A stretch of DNA of 64,000 bases from Brevibacillus fulvus. GTDB taxonomy: Bacteria; Bacillota; Bacilli; Brevibacillales; Brevibacillaceae. Location of the stretch: the NCBI RefSeq assembly GCF_016908525.1, contig NZ_JAFBEB010000005.1:215802-279801 (forward strand), read 5' to 3'. Below, piece after piece: positions 16,675-24,995 of this stretch; position 1 is the first letter of the stretch; the number at the start of each line of letters is the position of its first letter. Below the pieces are notes generated by a model. That model was not told the DNA's origin, ran no database searches, and was given only the letters and a program-made list of their open reading frames with translations. The position numbers were made by a program, and so were the translations under genes.

Positions 16675-18081
16675 TTACTGCCAATCCAGCGAGCCATTGA
16701 TTTTGTCGCTGCCAATTACAACGTTGTCAAAAACAAGCTGCTTCACGTTTTCCAAAACCAACGGTGTTTTTACCACCTTTTTGACCGTAATGTTTTTCAA
16801 AAGCACATCTTCCAGCGGATACCCCTCCGGTGCATGGACTTCAAACATCGTTCCGGCACTCTCGACGGTCATATCTTCAAAGACAATGTCCCGATAAACA
16901 GACGGAAAGTTCCCTCCCAGTTCCCCCGGATAATTGAGCTGGAACCAGAACAAGGTGTCAAAGCTCTCCACTTTCATATTGCGCACGCGGATGTGTTCGA
17001 CGACACCGCCGCGGTCCAAGTTGGCTTTAAAGCGGATAGCCGACGCTCCTTGCCGCAAAACGTTATCCATAAAGAACACATAACGAATATCACCGGACAT
17101 CTCGCTTCCGAGAGCGATCCCGTCTTCTCCTCCCATATCGTTGTTGCGCACGACGATATACTCGCTCGGTTTGCCAATTTGCCGGCCATCCAGATCACGG
17201 CCTGATTTGACAACAACAGAGTCATCGCCGGTCCTGAACATATTGTTCTCCACCAAAACATATGTGCTGGAATCGATATCTACGCCGTCGTTATTGGCGC
17301 GATGGCTGTCAACCGTAATATCGCGAACAATCGCATGGTCGGTATAGACAAGATGATTGACCCAAAACGGAGAGTTCTTCACCGTATAATCCTCCAGCAG
17401 CACTCGTTTCGCACCGAAGAACTGAATGATCGGCGGACGCAGATAGGTCCCCTCGCCAAAAACCCGCTCCTTGACTGGAACTCCCGTAAAGCCCATTTGA
17501 CGCAACTTCTGCTGGTCATCTCCCTGTTTCTCTGTCCAGCTGTGGAATACGCTGTCGGCATTACCGTCAATTACGCCCTTTCCGGTAATTGCCACATCAT
17601 GGACATCATTGGCGTAAATCAAAGGAGAGTAGCTGTACAGCTCCGTTCCTTCCCAACGGGTATGGACAACCGGCAAGTAATCCTGCGGATCGGGGCCAAA
17701 CAGCAACGTTGCCCCTTCTGAAACATGGAGATCGATATTGCTCTTCAGATGGATCGGGCCATTGCTAAGCCAGACACCTTTGGGCAAAACAACCCGTCCT
17801 CCCCCTTCTTTGCTGGCCGCCTCGATTGCAGCCATAATCGCATCGTGATCATCCGTCTCGCCATCACCTTTTGCCCCGAAAGCAGTTACGTTGAACTGGC
17901 GATCGGGAATCGCTGGTTCTTCAATCGTTTTCACGATCCTCTCCGCCATATTCCAATCAGCCGGAGTGGATTGCGCTCCCGCCTGCCCCGCCGCGTAAGC
18001 GCTTCCATTTGTGATAAGACTAAAGCCGAGCGTTAAGGTCAGCAGCATTCCCGCGAAGAAGCTCGTTCTTTTTTTTCTCAT
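16675..18081 (-). CDS. Secreted glycoside hydrolase family 28 (polygalacturonase-like)
   Basis: About 468 residues: signal peptide (MRKKR, hydrophobic core, cleavage near AYAAG), the pectate-lyase-type N-cap VTAFGAKGDGETDDHDAI, and a right-handed beta-helix. Catalytic aspartates lie in NNDGVDIDSS and TGDDSVVVKSG; the next coil reads GGEDGIALGSEMSGD in place of the usual GHGxSIGS, and RFKAN replaces the RIKT substrate motif. The altered loops suggest an exo-acting or unsaturated-product-handling member rather than a classic endo-polygalacturonase. ATG at 18081 follows AAAGGAG at 8 nt. Together with kduI, kduD and the IclR regulator 6 kb away it points to pectin use. Its promoter carries a cre. 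Confidence 0.85.
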   Translation of the reverse strand: MRKKRTSFFAGMLLTLTLGFSLITNGSAYAAGQAGAQSTPADWNMAERIVKTIEEPAIPDRQFNVTAFGAKGDGETDDHDAIMAAIEAASKEGGGRVVLPKGVWLSNGPIHLKSNIDLHVSEGATLLFGPDPQDYLPVVHTRWEGTELYSYSPLIYANDVHDVAITGKGVIDGNADSVFHSWTEKQGDDQQKLRQMGFTGVPVKERVFGEGTYLRPPIIQFFGAKRVLLEDYTVKNSPFWVNHLVYTDHAIVRDITVDSHRANNDGVDIDSSTYVLVENNMFRTGDDSVVVKSGRDLDGRQIGKPSEYIVVRNNDMGGEDGIALGSEMSGDIRYVFFMDNVLRQGASAIRFKANLDRGGVVEHIRVRNMKVESFDTLFWFQLNYPGELGGNFPSVYRDIVFEDMTVESAGTMFEVHAPEGYPLEDVLLKNITVKKVVKTPLVLENVKQLVFDNVVIGSDKINGSLDWQ

Positions 18082-18147
18082 AAACAATTCTCCTTTCCCA
18101 AGATGAGCGTCTGTCTGTCAGCGTTTGCTTACCTTATTTTTATGAAT

Positions 18148-18176
18148 ATTCTAACAAAAAATTACAACGTTTTCAA
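18148..18176 (-). promoter_or_regulatory. SigA promoter with overlapping cre for the GH28 gene
   Basis: Minus strand: TTGAAA, 17 bp, TAGAAT. The cre-like TGAAAACGTTGTAA (18162-18175; 13 of 14 to TGWAANCGNTNWCA) covers the -35, so CcpA would block RNA polymerase when glucose is available. Confidence 0.7.
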
Positions 18177-18203
18177 AATTAAAACCTATCCATTACGGAT
18201 AGG
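18177..18203 (-). terminator. Terminator of the DHA2 exporter gene
   Basis: CCTATCC (18185-18191) pairs with GGATAGG (18197-18203); minus-strand TTTTAATTTT follows. It abuts the promoter of the next gene. Confidence 0.7.
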
Positions 18204-18228
18204 CATATCAATCAAAGTGATAGATCGT

Positions 18229-19725
18229 CTACGTCGGCTGTTTTTGCTTTTTCCATTGAACAGCCGGATCTTTCGCTTTCTCTTGTTGTTCGCCTGGAGC
18301 GGTATTTTTAAGAAAGAACGCTAAAACAAAGGAGATGATCGTTAAAATTGTGGCCACCATAAAAGAATCATTGATCCCCATCGCCGTCGCTTCCCGGGTA
18401 AGCGCATCGGTCACTGGAACCCCTTGGCGAGTAAAGAATTCAAGATGGGTAGCAGCGCGATCGGACATAATGGAGACAAACAATGCCATACCTACTGCTC
18501 CGGCAATCATCCGAATGGTATTGACCATGGCAGTGCCGTAACTATTCATCGACATCGGCAACGCATTTAATCCCGCTGTAAAAATAGGCATCATCAGCAG
18601 CGACATACCAAACATCCGAATGGTAAAAACGGTGATCACATAGCCATAAGCCGTATTAGTGTGGAGTCGCGTCAAAGCGTATGTGGTGATGATCGTGATG
18701 AACAGTCCGGAGATAGCCAACCATTTGGCACCGTATTTGTCAAACAGACGCCCGGTGATCGGCGACATGATCCCCATGACGATTCCGCCAGGCAATAGCA
18801 TCAATCCCGCTTCAAACGGTGTGAAGCCGCGTACAGTTTGCGTGTAAAGCGGCAGCAGGATCATCCCGGAAAACATCGCCATTGTCACAACCACATTGAT
18901 TACTGTCGTCAACGTAAAAATCGGATAGCGAAAAATGCGAAACTCCAGGATCGGATGTCCTACGGTCATCTGTCTCCAGACAAATAACAGCAAACTGATC
19001 ACGCCCACGACAAGCGTCGAAATAACCGTCGGACTGCTCCATCCGGCATTGCCTGCGGTGGAAAAGCCGTAAAGCAACCCGCCAAAGCCAACCGTTGACA
19101 GGATAACACCTAATACGTCCAGTTTGGGCCGTCCCGTCTCCGTCACGTTGCGCATCAGAAAGAAAGCAACGATCAAGTTGATTAAAGCAATTGGGAAAAT
19201 AATGAAAAACAACACCCGCCACGAGTAATGTTCTACCACCCAACCGGACAACGTCGGTCCGATGGCCGGTGCAAAGTTCATCGCTACGCCCAGGATTCCC
19301 ATCGCCGCACCGCGTCGCTCCAGCGGAAATACATTGAAAATCACGCTGGTCATTAAAGGAAACATGATGCCTGCACCTGCAGCCTGTATGACCCGTCCGA
19401 CCAGAATCAAGGAAAAATAAGGCGCAATCCCGCAAATCAAGGTGCCCACTGTAAAGATTCCAAGTGCCGACAAAAACAGTTGCCTCGTGGTGAACCTCTC
19501 CAAAAGATAAGCGGTAACCGGAATGACAATCCCGTTTACAAGCATATAAATCGTAATCAACCAGTCAGCCGTTGCCGCATCAATTTGCAGGGTCTCCATC
19601 ATTTGCGGCAATGCCGTATTCACCAATGTCTGGTTCAAAAAGGCGACAAACCCGCCTACCAACATTACCGCAAACAGCGGCCCCGTCCTCACGGAACTTT
19701 CTGACGCAACATTGTCGCTGTTCAT
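18229..19725 (-). CDS. MFS drug exporter, DHA2 family (LmrB/EmrB-like, 14 TMS)
   Basis: 498 residues with about 14 membrane helices. Motif C-like GYAIGPTLSGW-type region is seen as NFAPAIGPTLSGWVV (helix 5), motif A-like around MVNGIVIPVTAYLLERF, and the helix-1 motif NQTLVNTALPQMM is typical of EmrB/QacA proteins. It exports hydrophobic drugs in exchange for protons at the cytoplasmic membrane. The closest named relative by eye is Bacillus LmrB/YhcA; no TetR-type repressor is adjacent. ATG follows AGGGGG at 10 nt. A single-gene unit. Confidence 0.9.
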   Translation of the reverse strand: MNSDNVASESSVRTGPLFAVMLVGGFVAFLNQTLVNTALPQMMETLQIDAATADWLITIYMLVNGIVIPVTAYLLERFTTRQLFLSALGIFTVGTLICGIAPYFSLILVGRVIQAAGAGIMFPLMTSVIFNVFPLERRGAAMGILGVAMNFAPAIGPTLSGWVVEHYSWRVLFFIIFPIALINLIVAFFLMRNVTETGRPKLDVLGVILSTVGFGGLLYGFSTAGNAGWSSPTVISTLVVGVISLLLFVWRQMTVGHPILEFRIFRYPIFTLTTVINVVVTMAMFSGMILLPLYTQTVRGFTPFEAGLMLLPGGIVMGIMSPITGRLFDKYGAKWLAISGLFITIITTYALTRLHTNTAYGYVITVFTIRMFGMSLLMMPIFTAGLNALPMSMNSYGTAMVNTIRMIAGAVGMALFVSIMSDRAATHLEFFTRQGVPVTDALTREATAMGINDSFMVATILTIISFVLAFFLKNTAPGEQQEKAKDPAVQWKKQKQPT

Positions 19726-19823
19726 CTTTGGGTTTCCCCCTTTTTCGAGAGTTCCTTGATCGGTTAAACCTCCTACTTAGCTTGCCAAAGTCATACGGAT
19801 TTTATCCGAAGGTCAAGCGATCT

Positions 19824-20474
19824 CTATCCGCAGTTGAAACCGACCGGGCATACGTCCCCATAGAGATAGGAAAGAAAGGACCCGATCGCGATAAACGGGC
19901 CGTAAGCAACCATTTGCCTGCGCTTGATCCGTTGCAAAAGCAGCATAACAGCAACCGTCAAACAACCTATTATCGAAGAAAGCAAGACTGCCCGAAACAG
20001 GGGAAAGGGCGGCAAAAACATGCCAATCACAGCATATAACTTTATATCTCCACCGCCTATGCCGCCGCTTGCTGCCGCAAACATCCAAAAGCACAAAAAA
20101 GCTGCCGCCGTGCTCGCAAGATGCGTCACATAACCGTGTCCCGGATAAGGGTGCCAAAACCGCAGCACGAGAAACAGCAGAAAAAAAGGCAGCAGCAGAC
20201 GGTTCGGAATTGATTGGTCTGTAATATCGGTCAATGTTATAAGAACAAGCAGTGAAGCAAACAGAATCCCCAAAACCGTCTCCCGACCCATACCGTACCG
20301 GAAATAGACAGCGAAAAAAGCCATTCCGGTCAACGCTTGTACGCAGAGCGCAAAGCCGCTGAACAAGCGGAATCGTCCGTTTTTCTTTTTCCAACCAACC
20401 ACAGCCGTAAAATAAAACGCACCACATACGAAGCCAAGCAGGAAAAACAGCGCGGACGGGCAACCGATGCGCAT
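19824..20474 (-). CDS. Orphan A24-type prepilin peptidase
   Basis: 216 residues, six or so membrane helices. The two catalytic aspartates of aspartic prepilin peptidases are in LTDITDQSIPN and GGGDIKLY. The N-terminal cysteine-rich methylase domain of PilD/ComC is missing, so this is the short CpaA/TadV-like form that cleaves type IV pilin-like leaders without methylating them. AGGAGG lies 9 nt before the ATG. No pilin, assembly ATPase or competence gene is next to it. A parallel frame is open across almost the same length, but it lacks family motifs. Confidence 0.85.
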   Translation of the reverse strand: MRIGCPSALFFLLGFVCGAFYFTAVVGWKKKNGRFRLFSGFALCVQALTGMAFFAVYFRYGMGRETVLGILFASLLVLITLTDITDQSIPNRLLLPFFLLFLVLRFWHPYPGHGYVTHLASTAAAFLCFWMFAAASGGIGGGDIKLYAVIGMFLPPFPLFRAVLLSSIIGCLTVAVMLLLQRIKRRQMVAYGPFIAIGSFLSYLYGDVCPVGFNCG

Positions 20475-20537
20475 CGTTTCAAACCTCCTCTTGAACCTCC
20501 GACCTCGGTTTCTCCATTATAAGAAGATCGCATGGGA

Positions 20538-20570
20538 CAAAAAGAGCAGGAAAGCGATGCTCCCCTGCTC
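20538..20570 (-). terminator. Terminator of the iron-uptake operon
   Basis: GAGCAGG (20544-20550) pairs with CCTGCTC (20564-20570); minus-strand TTTTTGTCCC follows. It lies downstream of the binding-protein gene. Confidence 0.78.
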
Positions 20571-20604
20571 CTTGCGAGTGATTGCCAGCCAAGTTTGTTC
20601 TTGT

Positions 20605-21522
20605 TCACTTGGCAAACAGCTTCTCCGCTTCATCCAACGCCATCTTGCTGCCAAGTGCCGAGTAGTCCAGCCACGGTTGTTCATTGATCACGTACACATG
20701 GTTCTCCTTCACCGCCCGAAGACCAAGCCAAAGCGGATTTACTTGCAACTGTTCAAACACTTTCTTGGCATCTTCCTCGACATTGACAATGACAAAAATC
20801 AAATCCGGGTCATAATCCGCCAGCACTTCTTGTGAAATGACCTCATAGGCTTTCTGAATTTTTTCCACTCCGTTTGCCGGCTGCAACTCCAGATCTTCAA
20901 ACAAAAGCGGGCCAAGCGGTCGCTTCATTCCCTGAACGCGCAACTCTTTTGCCGATACCCGGATGGCCATGGCCGTAGTCGCCCCTGTTTTCTCCTTAAT
21001 CAGCGATTTGACCCGTTCCGCTTGCGCTTCGTATTCTTGAATAAACGATTCCGCCTGTTGCTCCCGGTTGAGCATCTGGCCGAGTGCCCGCAAATGATCG
21101 CGCCAGGTGCCTTCATCGAGGGAAAACATATGGGTAGGAGCAATCTTGTTGTATTTGTCCAAATCCTGGCCGGCAAACTCTTCGTCAACCAAAATCATAT
21201 CCGGCTTTAGCGCGAGCAAAGCTTCCATATCCGGATCGGCTGCTACCCCCAATTTTTTGGTGTTATGCAGCCGGTCGGCGACATGGGCCAGAAAATCTTT
21301 GGCTTTGCCACCGATGACCGAACCGACAGGAGTGATGCCGAGCGCCAACAGATCGTTTGTCAGATGAATTGACAGCGATGCGATCTTTTCTGCTTTTTCC
21401 GTGTGTGCTCCGCCAGTTGCTTGTGCGGTTGTTGGTGTTTTGGTACTGCTGCTGCAGCCAGCCAGCAGGCTGAAAAGCAGAGCAGTGATGATCGTTAAAA
21501 CAGTTGGTTTGAATTTGCGCAT
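20605..21522 (-). CDS. Iron-siderophore ABC transporter substrate-binding lipoprotein
   Basis: 305 residues. Lipoprotein signal with lipobox LLAGC (Cys near 23), then a FecB/PeriplasmicBP_2 fold: IASLSIHLTNDLLALGITPVG, ADPDMEALLALKPDMILVDE and NPLWLGLRAVKENHVYVI. It captures ferric siderophores outside the membrane and hands them to the two permeases encoded immediately upstream. Relatives are FeuA and YfiY of Bacillus. Start ATG after GAGGAAG. It is the last gene of a three-gene Fur-boxed operon, 19 nt after the permease gene. Confidence 0.92.
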   Translation of the reverse strand: MRKFKPTVLTIITALLFSLLAGCSSSTKTPTTAQATGGAHTEKAEKIASLSIHLTNDLLALGITPVGSVIGGKAKDFLAHVADRLHNTKKLGVAADPDMEALLALKPDMILVDEEFAGQDLDKYNKIAPTHMFSLDEGTWRDHLRALGQMLNREQQAESFIQEYEAQAERVKSLIKEKTGATTAMAIRVSAKELRVQGMKRPLGPLLFEDLELQPANGVEKIQKAYEVISQEVLADYDPDLIFVIVNVEEDAKKVFEQLQVNPLWLGLRAVKENHVYVINEQPWLDYSALGSKMALDEAEKLFAK

Positions 21523-21541
21523 ATCTTCACTTCCTCATCCG

Positions 21542-22567
21542 TCATGATTTTGCTTTCACGAGTAAAAATAAAAAGTAAGGCGCTCCGACAGCGGCGACAA
21601 TTACTCCGGCCGGAATGGAGTTTGGCAAAAAGAGCGTTCGCCCGATCATGTCAGCTGCTGCCAAAATGATCAAGCCAATCAGGGCTGCGACCGGTATCTG
21701 GTATTTGGCGGTGGAACCGACCAGCCGTTTGGCCAGATGCGGAGCAACCAGGCCAATGAAGCCAACGCCTCCCACCATTGCCACACTTGCACTGGACAAG
21801 GCTACAGCGGACAGCAGCAGCCACAGCCGCTCTCTCTGCAGCGCGACGCCGATGCCAATCGCCCGTTCGTCTCCCAGAGAAAATGCGTCCAAAATTCGCG
21901 CCCTCCACAATGAATAGCAAGTGAAGATCGTTACCCAGGGAAACAACGCATAGACGTTTTCCCAATCGCGCCCCCAAACACTGCCGACCAGCCACCTGGA
22001 AGTAAAACTGTATGTATCCTCATCGAGACGCAGCGAAAAAAACAACGAAATGGCACTGAATCCAGCCGTTACCGCAATCCCCACCAAGATCATGCGGACC
22101 GGCTGCAATCCCGTTTGCCGATTATAAGCCAGCAAAAAAATCAGCAAGGCCGCGATCGTTCCACCAGCAAATGTAAACAAGGGAATAAACAGCGCGAGCG
22201 GATCTTCCAGTGAGCGAAAAAAGGTAATGAAAACAATCAAACCGCAGGAAGCTCCGGCGTGCAGACCGAGGATTCCCGGATCAGCCAGGGAATTGCGCGA
22301 AATGCCCTGCAAAATCGAGCCGGATACCGCCAATCCGATACCGGCCAACGCACAAACAAGAATGCGGGGCAAACGATAATCGAACAGAACCATGGCCGCA
22401 TCAGCGTCCCCGAAACCAAACAGCGTTTGCACGATCGTAATCGGGGAAAGCCAGATTGTGCCCGTATTTAAACTCAACACCATCGTACAAATGGCGACGG
22501 CCAGCATCAGTCCGCCAACTGCGAACGCTTTCCTTCTTCTTGCAGACAAAATCTCCATGTTGGTCAT
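21542..22567 (-). CDS. Iron-siderophore ABC transporter permease (FecCD family), second
   Basis: About 341 residues, around ten membrane segments, FecCD signature RLPRILVCALAGIGLAVSG and LAVSGSILQGISRNSLADPG; the conserved GVGFIGLVAPHLAKRLVG region contacts the ATPase. Forms a heterodimeric channel with the neighbouring permease. ATG at 22567 overlaps the stop of the upstream gene (ATGA), pointing to coupled translation; an ATG at 22558 is an alternative with a better-spaced AGGGGG. Confidence 0.92.
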   Translation of the reverse strand: MTNMEILSARRRKAFAVGGLMLAVAICTMVLSLNTGTIWLSPITIVQTLFGFGDADAAMVLFDYRLPRILVCALAGIGLAVSGSILQGISRNSLADPGILGLHAGASCGLIVFITFFRSLEDPLALFIPLFTFAGGTIAALLIFLLAYNRQTGLQPVRMILVGIAVTAGFSAISLFFSLRLDEDTYSFTSRWLVGSVWGRDWENVYALFPWVTIFTCYSLWRARILDAFSLGDERAIGIGVALQRERLWLLLSAVALSSASVAMVGGVGFIGLVAPHLAKRLVGSTAKYQIPVAALIGLIILAAADMIGRTLFLPNSIPAGVIVAAVGAPYFLFLLVKAKS

Positions 22568-23601
22568 CGCCCCCTTTCTTTGCGGGCAAGATAGAGAAAA
22601 AATGGCACTCCCAGCAGGGCAACCGTCACCCCGAGAGCCAATTCTTGCGGCGGATTGATCGTCCGTGCAGCCCAATCAGCCAACACCAGTAATTCCGCAC
22701 CCAGTATCGCCGATAGCGGGATGATGAACCGGTAGTCAGTGCCAACCAGCTTGCGAGCAATATGCGGAATGATCAAGCCAACAAACCCGATCGAGCCTGC
22801 CACTGAAACGGACACCCCAGCCAGCACCACCACTGCGGCCATCGCCAGCAGTTGGACCCGTTTCGTTTTCACCCCCAAATTGATCGCTACCTCCTCATCC
22901 ATCGACAGCAGCGATACAGAGCGGCTGATTCCCATTACGGCGATAATCGTCGTAAGTATGATCGAAACCAGCCACTTCAGATGCGACCAATGAATGCCCG
23001 CTGCTCCCCCGGCATACCAAAAAGCCAGGTCCTGCGCCAAATCAAAATAGATGGCAATACCGGCGCTCAGAGAACTGAGCAAGGCTGCAACGACAGCGCC
23101 CGCGATCGTTAGCCTGACCGGCGTCAATCCGTTGGCCGATGCTGAGCCCAGCAAATAAATCGAGATGGTGCTCCCGACCGCACCGACAAACGATAGCAAA
23201 ATCACGATAAAATAAGGAAGATTGGGAAAAAAAGCGAAACTGAGCGCCAACATAAATGCTGCTCCGGCATTGATTCCCAACACGCCGGCATCAGCCAGCG
23301 GATTTCGGGTCACGCCTTGCATCAAAGCGCCTGCTACCGCAAACGCCGCCCCAACCACAGCGGCAGCGATAACGCGGGGCAAACGTATTTCATGGATAAT
23401 TTGATGAAGCGTTTTATCCGGCTGATAATCCACGATCGACAGCCAGACAGTTTGCAGGCTCATCTCTTTCGCCCCATAGGCGATCGCCAAAAATATGGAG
23501 ATAATCAAGCCAAGCGTTGCGATTAAACCGACAATGACAAATTGCCACATTTTGCTGCCGGTCAAGGATGTTGCTTTGCCATTCAGAGTGTTTGCCTCCA
23601 T
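22564..23601 (-). CDS. Iron-siderophore ABC transporter permease (FecCD family), first
   Basis: About 345 residues with the FecCD fold: IRLPRVIAAAVVGAAFAVAGA, GVTRNPLADAGVLGINAGA and GSIGFVGLIIPHIARKLVG. First gene of the operon. ATG at 23601 was chosen because AAAGGA lies 9 nt before it; a longer frame begins at 23640 but has no site. No ATPase gene accompanies the three genes; in Bacillus a shared ATPase (YusV) serves several such systems, which probably holds here. Confidence 0.92.
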   Translation of the reverse strand: MEANTLNGKATSLTGSKMWQFVIVGLIATLGLIISIFLAIAYGAKEMSLQTVWLSIVDYQPDKTLHQIIHEIRLPRVIAAAVVGAAFAVAGALMQGVTRNPLADAGVLGINAGAAFMLALSFAFFPNLPYFIVILLSFVGAVGSTISIYLLGSASANGLTPVRLTIAGAVVAALLSSLSAGIAIYFDLAQDLAFWYAGGAAGIHWSHLKWLVSIILTTIIAVMGISRSVSLLSMDEEVAINLGVKTKRVQLLAMAAVVVLAGVSVSVAGSIGFVGLIIPHIARKLVGTDYRFIIPLSAILGAELLVLADWAARTINPPQELALGVTVALLGVPFFLYLARKERGR

Positions 23602-23642
23602 GCGCAACGGTCCTTTCAAACTGAACTGAATTTCATTCACAA

Positions 23643-23661
23643 ATTGATAATGATTATCAAT
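23643..23661. promoter_or_regulatory. Fur box of the iron-uptake operon
   Basis: TGATAAT-G-ATTATCA (23645-23659) is a perfect 7-1-7 Fur box, extended to ATTGATAATGATTATCAAT. It lies 42 bp before the first permease start and just downstream of a TATAAA that could be the -10, so Fur-Fe would block transcription when iron is plentiful. Confidence 0.92.
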
Positions 23662-23873
23662 TTCATTTTATAGATTACCTTATTCTCTCGGCTTTTGCCA
23701 ACTGTTTTATAAAAAAACTGCAGCCAAGCGGCGGATTAACGCCTTGTCCCCGTTTCCGATTCCCACAAATTAGAAAAAAATTACTGGATAAGTAGGAAAG
23801 ACCCTCGTTTCTCTCCTTTTATTTGGGTAAAATAGAAACATACGTTCGGTTTATTTGGAAGGGAGGAACGTGA

Positions 23874-24095
23874 ATGAATGAAACGGTCGTCACCATTATC
23901 GCCATTCTGATTGGTACACTCTCGCTCGTTTTCGTCTACAAGCAAATTGAATTAAAAGTGCAGATTAAAGATATTTTGAATGTCACCCTAAAAGCAAACA
24001 AGACGAACGGAGACGCCAAAAAAGAGAAAGAGGAACCTGAGTTGCCCTCAGATTCCCCTCACGAAAAAAATGCTTCGGCCGGGAGAAGGGACTAG
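23874..24095 (+). CDS. Small single-pass membrane protein, unknown
   Basis: 73 residues: one membrane helix (about 4-24, VVTIIAILIGTLSLVFVY) followed by a charged cytoplasmic tail rich in Lys and Glu. ATG is preceded by GGGAGG at 7 nt, which makes translation credible. No family recognised. It stands alone between two minus-strand operons; function unknown. Confidence 0.6.
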   Translation: MNETVVTIIAILIGTLSLVFVYKQIELKVQIKDILNVTLKANKTNGDAKKEKEEPELPSDSPHEKNASAGRRD

Positions 24096-24104
24096 CTTCT
24101 CCCG
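24080..24104 (+). terminator. Hairpin at the end of the small membrane protein gene
   Basis: CGGGAGAAG (24080-24088) pairs perfectly with CTTCTCCCG (24096-24104), with the stop codon in the loop. There is only a short T-rich stretch after it, so termination is uncertain. Confidence 0.4.
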
Positions 24105-24162
24105 CCACATCCTTATTATAGCAAAAGACAGCAGCAAGAATGTGCGCCATGATCTCGCAAGC

Positions 24163-24924
24163 TTATCTCGCCATCCAGCCGCCGTCCACGACGAGGATAT
24201 GTCCATTTACATAGTCTGATGCCCTGGAAGCAAGAAATACTGCGGCCCCTACCAGATCATCCGAGACACCCCAGCGGCCAGCGGGAATTCGCTCGAGAAT
24301 CGCTTGACTCCGCTGCTCGTCATTGCGCAGCGCTTCGGTGTTGTTGGTGGCGATATAACCGGGAGCGATCGCATTCACCTGCACGCCTTTGCCTGCCCAT
24401 TCGTTGGCCAACGCCTTGGTCAAGCCGGCGACCGCATGTTTGCTCGCCGTATAAGCCGGCACAAACACACCGCCTTGGAAAGACAACAGCGAAGCGATAT
24501 TGATAATTTTGCCGGAACCGCGCTCAACCATTTTCTTGCCAATTTCCTGCGACAATAGAAACACGGAATGGATATTCACGTCCATCACCCGCTGCCACTC
24601 TTGTTCCGAGTAATCGACGGCCGGCTCCCGATAGATGATACCGGCGTTATTAACCAGTATGTCAATGTCGTATTTCTCCAAAACGGGCTGCAGCTTGTCG
24701 CGAACGGATGACAAATCGCTCAGATCGATCAGAACCGTATCGTACGTTCCGCCGATTTGTTCGATTTTTTTCTTCGTTTCATTGAGATTGTCCTGATGCG
24801 CCAATAAAATCACATGCGCGCCGGCTGAAGCCAACCCGACGGAAATCGCCTGACCAATCCCGGTGCGAGCTCCCGTTACGAGCGCGGTCTTGTCTTTCAG
24901 CGAAAAAAAATCAAGCACTTGCAT
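24163..24924 (-). CDS. kduD: 2-dehydro-3-deoxy-D-gluconate 5-dehydrogenase
   Basis: 253-residue classical short-chain dehydrogenase. NAD-binding TGARTGIG (17-24), NNAG (92-95), catalytic Ser and YTASK (near 157-161) are intact. Reduces 2,5-diketo-3-deoxygluconate to KDG (2-keto-3-deoxygluconate) in pectin and glycosaminoglycan breakdown. The assignment rests on close likeness to KduD and on kduI directly upstream. ATG follows AAGGAGG at 7 nt; 71 nt separate it from kduI. Confidence 0.92.
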   Translation of the reverse strand: MQVLDFFSLKDKTALVTGARTGIGQAISVGLASAGAHVILLAHQDNLNETKKKIEQIGGTYDTVLIDLSDLSSVRDKLQPVLEKYDIDILVNNAGIIYREPAVDYSEQEWQRVMDVNIHSVFLLSQEIGKKMVERGSGKIINIASLLSFQGGVFVPAYTASKHAVAGLTKALANEWAGKGVQVNAIAPGYIATNNTEALRNDEQRSQAILERIPAGRWGVSDDLVGAAVFLASRASDYVNGHILVVDGGWMAR

Positions 24925-24995
24925 GGCATTGCCTCCTTACGCGTTCAAATTCCCACGCCCCGGTTCCTTCTTGGAACCAATTCATACGTGCCGGA

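Noticed and set aside
16252..17205. 317-codon open frame antisense to lactonase/GH28
   Set aside because: It runs over a strong terminator and the GH28 gene; no family motif.
19813..20463. Long open frame overlapping the prepilin peptidase in another frame
   Set aside because: Its translation is Cys/Arg-rich without motifs, while the overlapping frame has both peptidase aspartate motifs and an AGGAGG site.
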